DNA of 64,000 nt from JACDAE01 sp963744875. GTDB taxonomy: Bacteria; Chloroflexota; Ktedonobacteria; Ktedonobacterales; Ktedonobacteraceae. The notes beneath the pieces were generated by a model. It was not told the DNA's origin. It made no database searches and worked only from the letters and a program-made list of their open reading frames with translations. The stretch lies in the NCBI GenBank assembly GCA_963744875.1, contig CAVUVQ010000030.1:1-64000 (forward strand), written 5' to 3'. The position numbers and the translations under genes are program-made. Shown in pieces: positions 49,308-57,919 of the stretch (positions within the stretch are counted from its first letter, which is position 1; each line of letters opens with the position of its first letter).

Positions 49308-50093
49308 ATGCAAACCAGCAAGAAAAGTGCTTCACAAAGCACCTCACTATTACAGTACGAACCCATTCCGGCGCAGCGACATAGGCCCTGGCGCGAGAGT
49401 ACTTTGTGGATCTTCTATCACCTACGTCTGCTCAACTGGTGGCTGTTTCTGCTCATGTTGCTCGGCTTTCTTGGAGCTGGTGGCCTGGTCTGGCTGCAAT
49501 TGCACACGGGCGGGTCTCAGGGATTGAGTCGCGCCTCCGAACTGAGCCGATTTGTCATGGAGCCAGGCGCGGGACTGCTCGCATGCATGCTTACCAGCTC
49601 ACTACTCGTGGGCGATCCCCTGCTGGAGGTAATGATGGCAACGCGCTCAGGAATGTATGGAGTGTTGACCTGGCGCTATCTGCTAACCTTCTTCATACTG
49701 CTTCTCTGTTCCGCCGCCTACCTGGCCTGGTCACTTGGAAATGGAATTAGCTACGCGAGGCAGCAAAGCCCGCTCTTTCTCCTACTCGTCTGGCTGGCAC
49801 CCGTGCTGGTTATGAGTATGCTGGGGCTATTCGGCTCGTTGGCCACGCGCAACACCGCTCTTGGCATGGTCATCGCTATCATTCCTCTAGCGGGTTCGCT
49901 TTTGTTGTCTGAGAAACTGCTCTCGATCCAGGCAACGCATCCGTTCTTCCTTTCCTACACCTACGCGGGGGGGCAAGATGCGCCAGATTGGTGGACAAAC
50001 CGTCTGGCATTATTGGGAGTTGCTCTGGTGGTTGCCATATGGAACTGGTGGTTGCTGCGTCGCGAAGAACGCCTGCTGGGCAGTTTACAGTAG
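49308..50093 (+). CDS. ABC-2 type transporter permease 2
   Basis: This 261-residue membrane protein starts at ATG 49308 (MQTSKKSASQ), one base after the previous stop, with GAGGAGA 5' of it. About six helices are visible (LLNWWLFLLMLLGFLGAGGL, GAGLLACMLTSSLLVG, YLLTFFILLLCSAAYLAWSL, LLLVWLAPVLVMSMLGLFGS, LGMVIAIIPLAGSLLL, ALLGVALVVAIWNWWLL). No periplasmic domain is visible. It is probably the heterodimer partner of permease 1. No family-specific substrate motif was recognised. Confidence 0.8.
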   Translation: MQTSKKSASQSTSLLQYEPIPAQRHRPWRESTLWIFYHLRLLNWWLFLLMLLGFLGAGGLVWLQLHTGGSQGLSRASELSRFVMEPGAGLLACMLTSSLLVGDPLLEVMMATRSGMYGVLTWRYLLTFFILLLCSAAYLAWSLGNGISYARQQSPLFLLLVWLAPVLVMSMLGLFGSLATRNTALGMVIAIIPLAGSLLLSEKLLSIQATHPFFLSYTYAGGQDAPDWWTNRLALLGVALVVAIWNWWLLRREERLLGSLQ

Positions 50094-50125
50094 CTCGGCG
50101 GCTCTCCTGGAAAGGAAGGATTGGT

Positions 50126-51046
50126 ATGGATATTCTAATTGAACACGTCTCGAAGCGGTATGGTTCGCATGAAGCCTTACGAGGCATCGATTTGCATATT
50201 GAGCAGGGGATGTTCGGTCTGCTTGGTCCAAATGGAGCCGGGAAAACGACGTTGCTGCGTATCCTGGCAACCCTGCTGCGTCCGACCACTGGACGCGTCG
50301 TCATTAATTCCTTTGATCTCGGTCGGGCCGCGCACCGCAAGGCTGTCCGTGCTCACCTGGGTTATCTTCCCCAGGAGCTTGGCCTCTACCCGGACCTGAC
50401 CGGGCGCGAGTTTCTGGACTATATGGGCCTGCTGAAGCGCCTGTATGATCGTACCGCACGCCGCCGACAAATCGCAGCCTTGCTCGAAGTAGTGAACCTG
50501 GCTGGGAGCGCCGAGCGCAAAATCAAAACCTATTCAGGAGGCATGAAACGCCGCCTGGGAATTGCCCAGGCGTTGTTAGGCGATCCCCAGATCCTGGTGG
50601 TCGACGAGCCGACTGCTGGACTCGATCCTGAGGAACGCATCCGCCTACGTACCCTCTTGACCGGGCTGGCCGAGAACCGCGTCGTCATCCTTTCCACACA
50701 CGTGGTTGAAGATATCAGTCAGACGTGTGAGCGCATCGCAGTCCTCGATCAAGGCCAATTGGTGTTTGACGGTCTGACACGTCAGATAATCGCCGCAGCG
50801 GTCAATCATACCTGGCAATTTCTCGCGGCACCTAACTCTGTCCTGCCGCCAGAGTTGAGCATCATCTCGGCCTTGCCGCAGAAAGTGGGAACGCTTTACC
50901 ATGTGGTCGGGCCAGAACCACGCGGACCAGTACAAGAAGTCCAGTCCTTATCGCCAACGTTGGAAGATGGCTATGTCTGGCTTCGAAAGCTATCGGTGAG
51001 CAATGCAACAACACCCTTGCCTGCCAGAAACTTCTCATCGTCGTAA
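50126..51046 (+). CDS. ABC transporter ATP-binding protein
   Basis: I start at ATG 50126 (MDILIEHVSKRYGSHEALRG), behind AAGGAAGGA, not at the longer upstream frame. The 306-residue ATPase has Walker A GPNGAGKTT (34-42), Q-loop LGYLPQELGLY, signature TYSGGMKRRLGIAQAL, Walker B ILVVDEPTAGLDPEER and H-loop STHVVEDI. A C-terminal extension of about 80 residues is typical of ABC-2 exporters (DRA/CcmA-like). It energises the two permeases just upstream. It ends the sigma-factor operon. Confidence 0.92.
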   Translation: MDILIEHVSKRYGSHEALRGIDLHIEQGMFGLLGPNGAGKTTLLRILATLLRPTTGRVVINSFDLGRAAHRKAVRAHLGYLPQELGLYPDLTGREFLDYMGLLKRLYDRTARRRQIAALLEVVNLAGSAERKIKTYSGGMKRRLGIAQALLGDPQILVVDEPTAGLDPEERIRLRTLLTGLAENRVVILSTHVVEDISQTCERIAVLDQGQLVFDGLTRQIIAAAVNHTWQFLAAPNSVLPPELSIISALPQKVGTLYHVVGPEPRGPVQEVQSLSPTLEDGYVWLRKLSVSNATTPLPARNFSSS

Positions 51047-51168
51047 AGGGAAGAAGGACCAGGACCTGGTCCTCTCCCCGAATGGTTCCTCTGTCTAGAA
51101 CTGGGAGACACATCTTTTAGTTTCAGAAAACGAACAAGGTTCGATAGTCCGCGAGAAGATGCGCAAAC

Positions 51169-51402
51169 ATGAGAGCCTATCACTACTGCTATCCCGTGAG
51201 ATTAAGTGAGGAGCAGCACCGATGGCTGGAGGCGATGGTGCTCATAAGCAGCACCCCAGCCAAGCATTACCTGGTAGCCCGCGTGCTGCTCATGAGTGAT
51301 CAGAGCCAGGGTGAACCCAACCACACCGGGACAGATCGCTGAGGCACTCTCCATCAATCGCCGCACAGTGATTTGCAACGCTCAGCCTCCTGGACATGTC
51401 GT
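51169..51402 (+). pseudogene. IS630-like transposase N-terminal remnant
   Basis: From ATG 51169 the frame gives YPVRLSEEQHRWLEAMV and AKHYLVARVLLMSDQSQG. After a frame change near 51,330 it gives GQIAEALSINRRTVICNAQ. These are the opening helix and HTH typical of IS630-family transposases. The DDE domain is absent. It is immediately followed by the GGGGCAGGATCA segment (51,445-51,510) that also ends family B elements. Positions 51,047-51,168 and 51,511-51,669 hold no supported gene. Confidence 0.6.
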
Positions 51403-51444
51403 GTGACAACCTTACCTAGTTGAAGCAGTGACCTTCACCATTTT

Positions 51445-51510
51445 CAGAAGCTGACGAGTTTCTTCTTCTGTTCTCGCACTCCATAAAAGCGGGGCAGGAT
51501 CAGGTGTGCA
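51445..51510. repeat. Third copy of the family-B terminal segment
   Basis: TTTCAGAAGCTGACGAGTTTC through GGGGCAGGATCAGG matches 15,845-15,905 and 37,105-37,170. Read on the minus strand all three keep a DPAPxLxSxRTEEExxQLL-like pattern, so it may be a fossil coding segment of a shared mobile element. Confidence 0.55.
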
Positions 51511-51669
51511 ACAAGATAGTGGATGCATTTATAACACGGCTTTAAAAGGCCTTATGATTAAGAGAAATCATCCGTGTGATACACTTGAAGTATGAATTCC
51601 GTGCCCCGCAAAATATGCTTCCGGGATGTGAAGAAGAGGAATTGCCCCGATCAAAAAGGAAGAGATATC

Positions 51670-52916
51670 ATGAATTATGAACCTCAAGAAGCCCCACGCA
51701 AAAATATCGACTTCGTAAGTTACTCAGACCAGGGTGGTCGAGGAGATGGGGTACAGATCATGGTCCATAAAGGACATGCGTATATCGGTCACATGTTTAG
51801 CAACGGTGTCACGGTGATGGACGTCACCGATCCCAAAAATCCCCGACCAGTCAATTTTCTCCCGACGCCTCCTAACACCTGGTCGCTGCCATCTCAGACC
51901 CATGATGATTCTCCTGTTAGTCGTCAATGCAGTAAATATCTATTCAGCCAGCTATCAGCATCAAGAAAACGGAGTACTACAACCAATCTTTCGTAGATAC
52001 CTTCGGAAAACAACAGTTTGGAGTTCTGCGGCAGGCATGCGCGTATATGATATTTCCAGACCAGAGTCAGCCACGCGAGATCGGCTTTATGCCAGTTGAA
52101 GGATTTGGCCTTCACCGCATCTGGTACATCGGGGGTCGCTATGCCTATGCGTCAGCTTCGCTCACTGGTTATACCGACCATATTTTCCTGGTCATTGATA
52201 TGGCTGATCCAACGCATCCAATGTCGTGGGACGCTGGTGGATACCTGGTATGTGGCGTGAAGGAGGCGAAACACCCTCCTGGCCAAGAAGGGCGACGCTA
52301 CGCGCTGCACCACGCAATTGTGGCTGGAACAACAGCTTATGGTTCCTGGCGTGATGGCGGCTTGACACTGCTCGATGTAAGCAATCCGACTCAGCCTCGA
52401 CTCATCGCGCATCGCAACTGGAACCCACCCTTTCGGGGGCGGAACGCATACCAGTTTACCATTACCTGAACGTAATCTTGTCATCGTGGCCGATGAAGGC
52501 GTTGCGGATAATTGTGAAGATCAGGTCAAGTACACCTGGGTTGTCGATGTGCGCGAGCCAACGAATCCAGTGACGATTGCGACCTTTCCCACACCCTCAG
52601 AAGAAGATTATCTGCGCCAAAGGTGGTCACTTTGGCCCACACAACTTACATGAGAATCGCCCCGGCTCCTTCCAGAGTTCCGAGTTAATCTTTGCAACCT
52701 ACCAAAAGCGGGTGTACAGGGTATTCGACATCAAAAATCCATTTCCGACCAGAAGAGGTTGCCCATTTCATCCCGCCCGCCCCACAGACGTATGTTTGAC
52801 CCCCGACCGGAAAGTGCCCAAGTCATCCAATCCTGCGATGTCTTCGTCGATCGAGAAGGTTTACTCTACGTCACCGATTATAACGCGGGACTATACATAC
52901 TTGAATATAAAGGATA
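51670..52916 (+). pseudogene. LVIVD-repeat protein, multiply frameshifted
   Basis: From ATG 51670 (MNYEPQEAPRKNIDFVSYSD) the sequence encodes a beta-propeller-like LVIVD protein: GHAYIGHMFSNGVTVMDVTD, NPRPVNFLP, then in other frames GMRVYDIS, RYAYASASLTGYTDHIFLVI, DMADPTHP, DGGLTLLDVSNPTQPRLIA, NLVIVADEG and ILEYKG at the end. Frame changes are needed near 51,905, 52,040, 52,455, 52,615 and 52,830. The repaired length is about 415 codons. Such proteins are secreted or cytosolic propellers with unclear roles. The stop is 4 bp before the next gene, so it belonged to the catabolic operon. Confidence 0.7.
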
Positions 52917-52920
52917 AAGT

Positions 52921-53400
52921 GTGAACGAATATCAAGCGACACTGAAAGAACTGCGACAGCAAGAGATAGAGATCCAGTTTACGAGTTTTACAAATGACAC
53001 TGCGCTTGTTGTAGGGATGGCGCTCTTGCAGGAAGCAAAGAAACATGGCAAGGCTGTTGCGATAGATATTACGCGCAATGGTCAGCAGCTTTTTCACTTC
53101 GCCATGGAGGGAACGGCCATCGACAATGGAGAATGGATCAAGCGGAAGAACAACGTGGTCAGGCGTTTTGGGCATAGTTCGTACTATATGAGTACGTACT
53201 TAAAGAGTGCGGGGCAGACGATGGAAGAGAAGTATTTGCTTCCGTCCAGTGACTATGCAGCACATGGAGGCGCATTCCCTCTCATTATTCGCGATGTTGG
53301 AGTCGTGGGTACGATTACCGTTTCCGGACTCCCGCAAAAAGAGGATCACGAACTGGTTGTATCCACACTCAAACAGTTTTTGGGAAAGAGAACAGAATAG
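52921..53400 (+). CDS. UPF0303 / HbpS-like heme-degrading domain protein
   Basis: This 159-residue protein starts at GTG 52921, five bases after the LVIVD stop. Features of the HbpS-like/UPF0303 fold are visible: FTNDTALVVGMALLQEAKKH, GKAVAIDITRNGQQLFHFAM, WIKRKNNVVRRFGHSS, AHGGAFPLII and GVVGTITVSGLPQKEDHELV. The last two are the conserved small-domain signatures of the family. Family members are often found next to sugar-acid or aldehyde oxidising enzymes, as here, but their biochemical role is not settled. Probably co-transcribed with the dehydrogenase 45 bp downstream. Confidence 0.85.
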   Translation: MNEYQATLKELRQQEIEIQFTSFTNDTALVVGMALLQEAKKHGKAVAIDITRNGQQLFHFAMEGTAIDNGEWIKRKNNVVRRFGHSSYYMSTYLKSAGQTMEEKYLLPSSDYAAHGGAFPLIIRDVGVVGTITVSGLPQKEDHELVVSTLKQFLGKRTE

Positions 53401-53445
53401 AGAGTAAAATGCCCATAAGGGAGAGCACCTATTAGGAGGAGTAAA

Positions 53446-54888
53446 ATGGCAATTGAGCTACGTTCTTATATAGATGGTAATTGGCACGCTGGTGCCCGAT
53501 TAGTTGATGATATTAATCCAGCCCACCCCTCAGAGGTGATAGCACAAGTATCAATGGCTAATTCCTCTGTAGCGGTCGCCGCCGTGGAGGCCGCCAGCGC
53601 CGCATTCGCCGACTGGCGGCGCACCCCTGCTCCAGCTCGGGGGGAGATTTTGCGTAAGGCTGCCGATTTGCTTGAGCAGCGAGCCAGCGCGGTGGGGAGA
53701 GACTTGACACGCGAGGAGGGCAAGACGCTGGTGGAAGGTATCGGCGAAACGAAGCGTGCCGTGGCAATACTGCGCTACTATGCTGGCTTGACCCTGACAG
53801 CCGACGGACAGACATATCCTAGCCTCTCCGCAAAGACATTCCTCTTCGCACGCCGTGAGCCGATTGGCGTTGTAGCTGCCATCACCCCCTGGAACTTTCC
53901 CATCGCTATTCCCGCCTGGAAGATAGCTCCCGCGTTGGCCTATGGCAACACCGTTGTCTGGAAACCAGCCGAGCTAGTACCGCTTACCGCTACACATTTC
54001 CTCCAGGCCCTTGTTGACGCTGGACTCCCAAAGGGTGTACTCAACATGGTTCTCGGAAAGGGTTCAGAAGTTGGTGAAGTGCTTGCAACTCATCAAATGA
54101 TAGATGCCATTACTTTTACTGGCTCGAATCCTGTCGGTCGCTCCATTCAACGTGAAGCCATAGAGCACGGGAAAAAGGTGCAATTAGAGATGGGCGGCAA
54201 AAATCCGTCAGTTGTACTGGCGGATGCTGACCTGGATCAGGCCGCTGAACAGGTCGCACGTGGAGCATTTTTGAGCGCGGGTCAGAAGTGCACAGCCACG
54301 AGCCGCATCATTGTCGAGCAGGCAGTCCTACACGAATTTGAAGACCGCCTTACCGCTCTGGCGAAGGGGTGGAAACTGGGCGATCCTTTGGAAGAAGATA
54401 CCAAAGTTGGCCCGGTGGTATCCAGGGACCAGATGCAGACTGTGCTTGACTACATTCAGATCGGTTCGCAAGAGGGTGGTCGTGTTCTCATCGGTGGTGA
54501 AAGGGCAAGAGACCTGGGAGATGGCTATTACGTGCAACCCACCATTATCGCTGATCTCAATCGTGAAAGCCGGGTAGCACGCGAGGAGATTTTCGGCCCG
54601 GTTGCGACCATCCTTCCTGCCAGTTCATACGAGGAAGCTGTAGCGTTGGCGAACAATACGCCGTTTGGCTTGACTGCCAGTATCTTCACCAACGATCTCA
54701 CGAAAGCGCTCCGCTTTGCCAATGATATACGTGTTGGTGTCGTCAAGATCAATCAAGAAAGTGCAGGCCTCGAGTATCAGGTACCCTTCGGAGGAACCAA
54801 AGAAAGCTCTTCAGGTTCCCGCGAGCAAGGAGAGGCGGCTAAAGAGTTCTTTACCCAATGGAAGACGGTGTATATGGACCAGGTGTAG
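53446..54888 (+). CDS. Aldehyde dehydrogenase, 2,5-dioxovalerate (ketoglutarate semialdehyde) type
   Basis: The 480-residue NAD(P)-dependent aldehyde dehydrogenase is intact. It has Asn150 in TPWNFP, Lys173 in VWKPAE, the general base Glu248 in LEMGGKNP and the nucleophile Cys282 in AGQKCTATSR. The end of the catalytic domain is YQVPFGGTKESSSGSREQG. The sequence style and length fit the alpha-ketoglutaric semialdehyde dehydrogenase/succinate semialdehyde branch. With the convergent FAH-family gene it would complete the oxidative pentose route: 2-keto-3-deoxypentonate to 2,5-dioxopentanoate to 2-oxoglutarate. Substrate specificity is inferred from this pairing. The start at 53446 follows TAGGAGGAG. 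The 3' end overlaps the convergent gene by 38 bp. Confidence 0.88.
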   Translation: MAIELRSYIDGNWHAGARLVDDINPAHPSEVIAQVSMANSSVAVAAVEAASAAFADWRRTPAPARGEILRKAADLLEQRASAVGRDLTREEGKTLVEGIGETKRAVAILRYYAGLTLTADGQTYPSLSAKTFLFARREPIGVVAAITPWNFPIAIPAWKIAPALAYGNTVVWKPAELVPLTATHFLQALVDAGLPKGVLNMVLGKGSEVGEVLATHQMIDAITFTGSNPVGRSIQREAIEHGKKVQLEMGGKNPSVVLADADLDQAAEQVARGAFLSAGQKCTATSRIIVEQAVLHEFEDRLTALAKGWKLGDPLEEDTKVGPVVSRDQMQTVLDYIQIGSQEGGRVLIGGERARDLGDGYYVQPTIIADLNRESRVAREEIFGPVATILPASSYEEAVALANNTPFGLTASIFTNDLTKALRFANDIRVGVVKINQESAGLEYQVPFGGTKESSSGSREQGEAAKEFFTQWKTVYMDQV

Positions 54889-55786
54889 CTCCTCCCTTGC
54901 CGCGCACGACGGGATTACGTAGGGTGCCGAGTTGATCGATGCGAATAGAAACTTCGTCACCCGCCTGTAAAGTGAATGGATCCTCCGGCACGAGCGCTGT
55001 ACCCGTGCAAAGAAATACTCCATCTGGGAAATCATTCTCAAGAAAGAGGTATGTGACCAGTTCTTCAAAGCGGCGCTTGAGTTCGCGTGTGTTTGTCTCA
55101 CCTTCCCAGCATAGTTGCTTATTGCGCTCGATGGTCAGGTGAATGGCGAGATTATATGGGTCTGCTATTTCCCAGGCAGGAGTTATACCAGGACCGAGCG
55201 CACAGCAACCAGCATAGACTTTGGCTTGAGGGAGATACAGGGGGTTCTCACCCTCAATACTGCGAGAACTGACGTCGTTGCCAATCGTATAACCGATGAT
55301 CTCACCGTATGTGTTGATAACCAGGACAAGCTCTGGTTCTGGCACGTCCCACGTCGAATCAGCTCGTACGACAATGGGTGCATCTGGGTCAGCAACCCGC
55401 CGTGGAGTCGCCTTGAAAAAGAGTTCAGGGCGCGGTGCAGTGTACACCATTGCATAGATATCCGGTGTTCCGCTCTCCTGCATTCGCGCCTCTTCAGATC
55501 GTTTGTAGGTCACTCCTGCCGCCCACACTTCCGTTTCTCCGTCAATGGGCGCGAGGATATGTGCAGGGCCATGATCGGCTGTACCGCTGCGCACACAATC
55601 CTCGATCTGGGTGCGCAGTTCACTGGCCTTCAGTCGAAGGATATTGCACAATTTGCCGTTGTGGAGGCCCGACGTATCACCTTCCACCAGGGAGGATGAA
55701 GGGGCAAAGCGACCAATGATTAGACCATTATGGAGCAATCCAACGGCTGCTCCTTCTTTGGAAGATGCGTAACGAACAATCTGCAA
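54851..55786 (-). CDS. Fumarylacetoacetate-hydrolase family protein, probable 2-keto-3-deoxypentonate dehydratase
   Basis: This 311-residue FAH-fold protein has a small N-terminal domain, then EVWAAGVTYKRSEEARM, PELFFKATPRRVADPDAPIV, STWDVPEPELVLVINTYGEI with the Glu pair expected to bind Mg2+, GYTIGNDVSSRSIEGENPLY and LPQAKVYAGCCALGPGI. Within the FAH family this set is close to 2-keto-3-deoxy-arabonate/xylonate dehydratases. Together with the dehydrogenase it would convert 2-keto-3-deoxypentonate to 2-oxoglutarate. No sugar dehydrogenase or sugar-acid dehydratase is nearby, so the upper pathway must be elsewhere. It overlaps the dehydrogenase 3' end tail to tail. Confidence 0.82.
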   Translation of the reverse strand: MQIVRYASSKEGAAVGLLHNGLIIGRFAPSSSLVEGDTSGLHNGKLCNILRLKASELRTQIEDCVRSGTADHGPAHILAPIDGETEVWAAGVTYKRSEEARMQESGTPDIYAMVYTAPRPELFFKATPRRVADPDAPIVVRADSTWDVPEPELVLVINTYGEIIGYTIGNDVSSRSIEGENPLYLPQAKVYAGCCALGPGITPAWEIADPYNLAIHLTIERNKQLCWEGETNTRELKRRFEELVTYLFLENDFPDGVFLCTGTALVPEDPFTLQAGDEVSIRIDQLGTLRNPVVRGKGGATPGPYTPSSIG

Positions 55787-55816
55787 GAATGTGCTCCTTC
55801 TTCTGGAAGATATTAC

Positions 55817-55832
55817 ATGTTAGTGGTAACAT
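55817..55832. promoter_or_regulatory. Palindrome upstream of the FAH-family gene
   Basis: ATGTTA-GTGG-TAACAT is a perfect 6-bp inverted repeat with a 4-nt centre, 31 bp upstream of the FAH-family start. It has the look of a GntR- or IclR-type operator, with no matching regulator gene in the window. Confidence 0.4.
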
Positions 55833-56020
55833 ATTATGGGCAGAGATTCAAGAGGGGACGATGAAGTGTACCAGCAACTAGGGGAATATATTTTTCAGAA
55901 TAACCATACTGCTGATTAAAGGATGGAATTGAGAAGATAGCGGAGCAGAGATTCCAGATCGGCCAGTGCCAAGAGCATGGTAGCTAACTTCCACGTGGGG
56001 ATACCCAAAAATACTAACTC

Positions 56021-57004
56021 ATGGAGTTTTCCCCACAAGCTACGTCTTTCTCAGTAGAGGACATGAAGAGAGGCACCTTTATCGGTCACGCCGCACATTA
56101 CCTCTGGCTGGCAGCCACTGTGTTGGGAGTGGGAATGGGACTGAGCTACAGGCTGAGTCCCGGGCTGGGTGTCAGACTGATCTATGGACTGAGCGTCGGT
56201 GTAACGGTCGTACTGATTCGTGTTATCCTTGCTGGCTCGATTGGGCCTCTTCGCTTTGCCGAGCGCATTCATTGGACATGGCGTGGTCTTCTCCACCCGA
56301 AGCACGTGCGGACCAGCCTGATCGTTTCAGGTGCGCTGTTTCTGTGCTTTGGACTGGACTTCGCGCTGGACAATAGACTGAACTATGGGCTAAGCGGAGA
56401 ACTGAGCTTCGCGCTGATCAACGGGCTGGGCTGTGGGCTGGGCTACTGGGGACTACTGGGACTCTATCTAGGCATGAAGCAGGAGCACCTTGAAGACCAG
56501 GATCGTCAGCAGTTTAATCAAGGCATTCGTCGCTCGTTGCGCAATGGGCTACTCATTAGCCTGATCAGTACGATCATCATCAGTGCAATAGGTCTGCTGG
56601 GCGGCATGCTGGCCAATGTGCTGAGAAGCGGGCTAAGCAATGGGCTAAAGGTCGAACTGAAGTACGTGCACAGCACCCTGCTCATAAGTGACGCGTGTAT
56701 CTCGTTGCTCACGGGAATGGTGGTCATATGGGCCCTCTCGGGAGGACTCACGGTCCTGCGCCATTATGTCATTCGCTGGCTTCTGGATCGTCGTCGCATC
56801 TTTCCCTGGCATGCCCAGGCATTTCTCGATGATGCGACCACGCGTATCCTGCTTCGGCGTGTGGGCGGGGGATACAGTTTCATCCACCGCCGCTTGCAAG
56901 ACTATTTCGCTGATAGTGTACCTGATGCTCCTCCGGCACAACGAGAGGCACAAGAGCAGGACGATGTGTTTGCTACTGTAAAGGAAACACGCGATGAGCA
57001 TTGA
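56021..57004 (+). CDS. Orphan membrane tail of a NACHT-type NTPase
   Basis: The 327-residue protein has six or more hydrophobic segments rich in Gly/Leu (YLWLAATVLGVGMGLSYRL, GLSVGVTVVLIRVILAG, LIVSGALFLCFGLDFAL, GLLISLISTIIISAIGLLGG, LLTGMVVIWALSGGLTVL). Its soluble end is FPWHAQAFLDDATTRILLRR, then VGGGYSFIHRRLQDYFAD. That last motif is the characteristic C-terminus of ktedonobacterial NACHT-domain proteins, in which an NTPase domain of about 400 residues precedes the membrane region. Here the NTPase is absent: the frame begins at ATG 56021. It is therefore either a 5'-truncated remnant or a stand-alone membrane partner. No immediate operon partners. Confidence 0.6.
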   Translation: MEFSPQATSFSVEDMKRGTFIGHAAHYLWLAATVLGVGMGLSYRLSPGLGVRLIYGLSVGVTVVLIRVILAGSIGPLRFAERIHWTWRGLLHPKHVRTSLIVSGALFLCFGLDFALDNRLNYGLSGELSFALINGLGCGLGYWGLLGLYLGMKQEHLEDQDRQQFNQGIRRSLRNGLLISLISTIIISAIGLLGGMLANVLRSGLSNGLKVELKYVHSTLLISDACISLLTGMVVIWALSGGLTVLRHYVIRWLLDRRRIFPWHAQAFLDDATTRILLRRVGGGYSFIHRRLQDYFADSVPDAPPAQREAQEQDDVFATVKETRDEH

Positions 57005-57084
57005 TGTGGTATGAACCTGCCCTATCTGGTTCCTTCAAAAATAACGTAACCGTCGGTTTCTAAGCTGGAATTCCTTCCAACTTT

Positions 57085-57508
57085 GGATGGTTGGAGAAGA
57101 GAAGCTTTCGTGTGTTTAGGCAACAGACTGATCAGTGCTGGCTCACCACCGGCATTCCCCTCACACGGTTGCGTCATTTATGAGCCATACTTGGATTCAT
57201 TTAGTGTACCTGCGACTGCTTCCGCGCAACAATCACCGTTCGCCTGACCGTTTCGTAGGAGACTCCATAATCGCTGGCAACTTTTCGCAGGGGTTCCTGG
57301 TTCTCCAGAACACGACGTTGCACGGTGGGCCACTCTGTAAGAGGAATGCCATGTTTTGGTTTCGCAGGACCGGGTCGTCGTTTCGTAAGAGGTGGAAGTG
57401 GTGTATTTCCATCTGCTTGCAGTTGTGCTAAGAGCTGTTGAAGCTTCTGGGAGAGGTAACTTGAGGGGGAAATGAAGTGAATGAACACAGGTGAGAGAGA
57501 AGCCGATG
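57085..57508. repeat. Flank of repeat A copy 3
   Basis: GGTTGGAGAAGAGAAGC and GTTTAGGCAACAGACTGATCAG (57,085-57,150) parallel 45,270-45,330. The minus-strand HTH ORF follows, in the same order as at copy 2. Confidence 0.6.
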
Positions 57509-57557
57509 CCCGTCGGTCCCGGTCGAGAATTTTATGCGCAAATACCACTAAATACAC
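57201..57557 (-). CDS. Repeat-associated small HTH protein, complete copy
   Basis: A 118-residue frame starting MYLVVFAHKILDRDRRASAS, continuing FISPSSYLSQKLQQLLAQL, a Pro/Lys-rich hinge (LTKRRPGPAKPKHGIP) and EWPTVQRRVLENQEPLRKV, ASDYGVSYETVRRTVIVARK. The C-terminal part is a helix-turn-helix. Paralogous copies at 11,414 and 45,720 are damaged; this one is open throughout. It may be a stand-alone DNA-binding protein or the tail of a recombinase. The GTCGGTYCCG motif lies at its 5' end, so autoregulation or element-specific binding is imaginable. Not recognised otherwise. Confidence 0.45.
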   Translation of the reverse strand: MYLVVFAHKILDRDRRASASLSPVFIHFISPSSYLSQKLQQLLAQLQADGNTPLPPLTKRRPGPAKPKHGIPLTEWPTVQRRVLENQEPLRKVASDYGVSYETVRRTVIVARKQSQVH

Positions 57558-57740
57558 GTAATACTTTTGAAAATTCGGTCAAATTTGACCGAATTTCTTT
57601 TTATTACCTGTTTTACGCCCCTTTTGCACGCACGCGGAACCGATCTCTTACACACAGTCGGTTCCGTCTAGTAACCATCTTGCCATCGATGTCATCTCAG
57701 AGAACCACATCGTTGCTCCTGGCACGAGAGCCAGCATGAT
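57508..57740. repeat. Non-coding repeat element, family A, copy 3
   Basis: GTCGGTCCCG is at 57512-57521, AAATACCACTAAATACACG follows, and the hairpin AAATTCGGTCAA/TTGACCGAATTT has a T-rich tail near 57,600. CGGAACCGAT is at 57635-57644 and GTCGGTTCCG at 57657-57666. The tail matches copy 1 (GATGTC.TCTCAGAGA.CCAC.TCGTTGCTCC). Positions 57,741-57,870 hold nothing else. Confidence 0.75.
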
Positions 57741-57872
57741 GAGATGTTTCTTGCGTTTTCAGACTTGTTGAACAGGACCACGCTTCATCAAGCGGTTGGT
57801 CAAACCGGGACTGGGCTTCTTTTCATTTGAGAAGGCGTGATGAAGGAGATTTGAAAGGCCACTTCTGTATGA

Positions 57873-57914
57873 AGGGACAGGCATCTTACGCTGGAACGTA
57901 AGATGCCTGTCCCT
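57873..57914 (-). terminator. 18-bp hairpin at the 3' side of the membrane-protein gene
   Basis: AGGGACAGGCATCTTACG (57873-57890) is followed by CTGGAA and its exact reverse complement (57897-57914). It begins 6 bp beyond the stop of the minus-strand gene ending at 57920. There is no T tract, so its role as a terminator of the Bce-type gene group is likely but not certain. Confidence 0.6.
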
Positions 57915-57919
57915 AGAAG

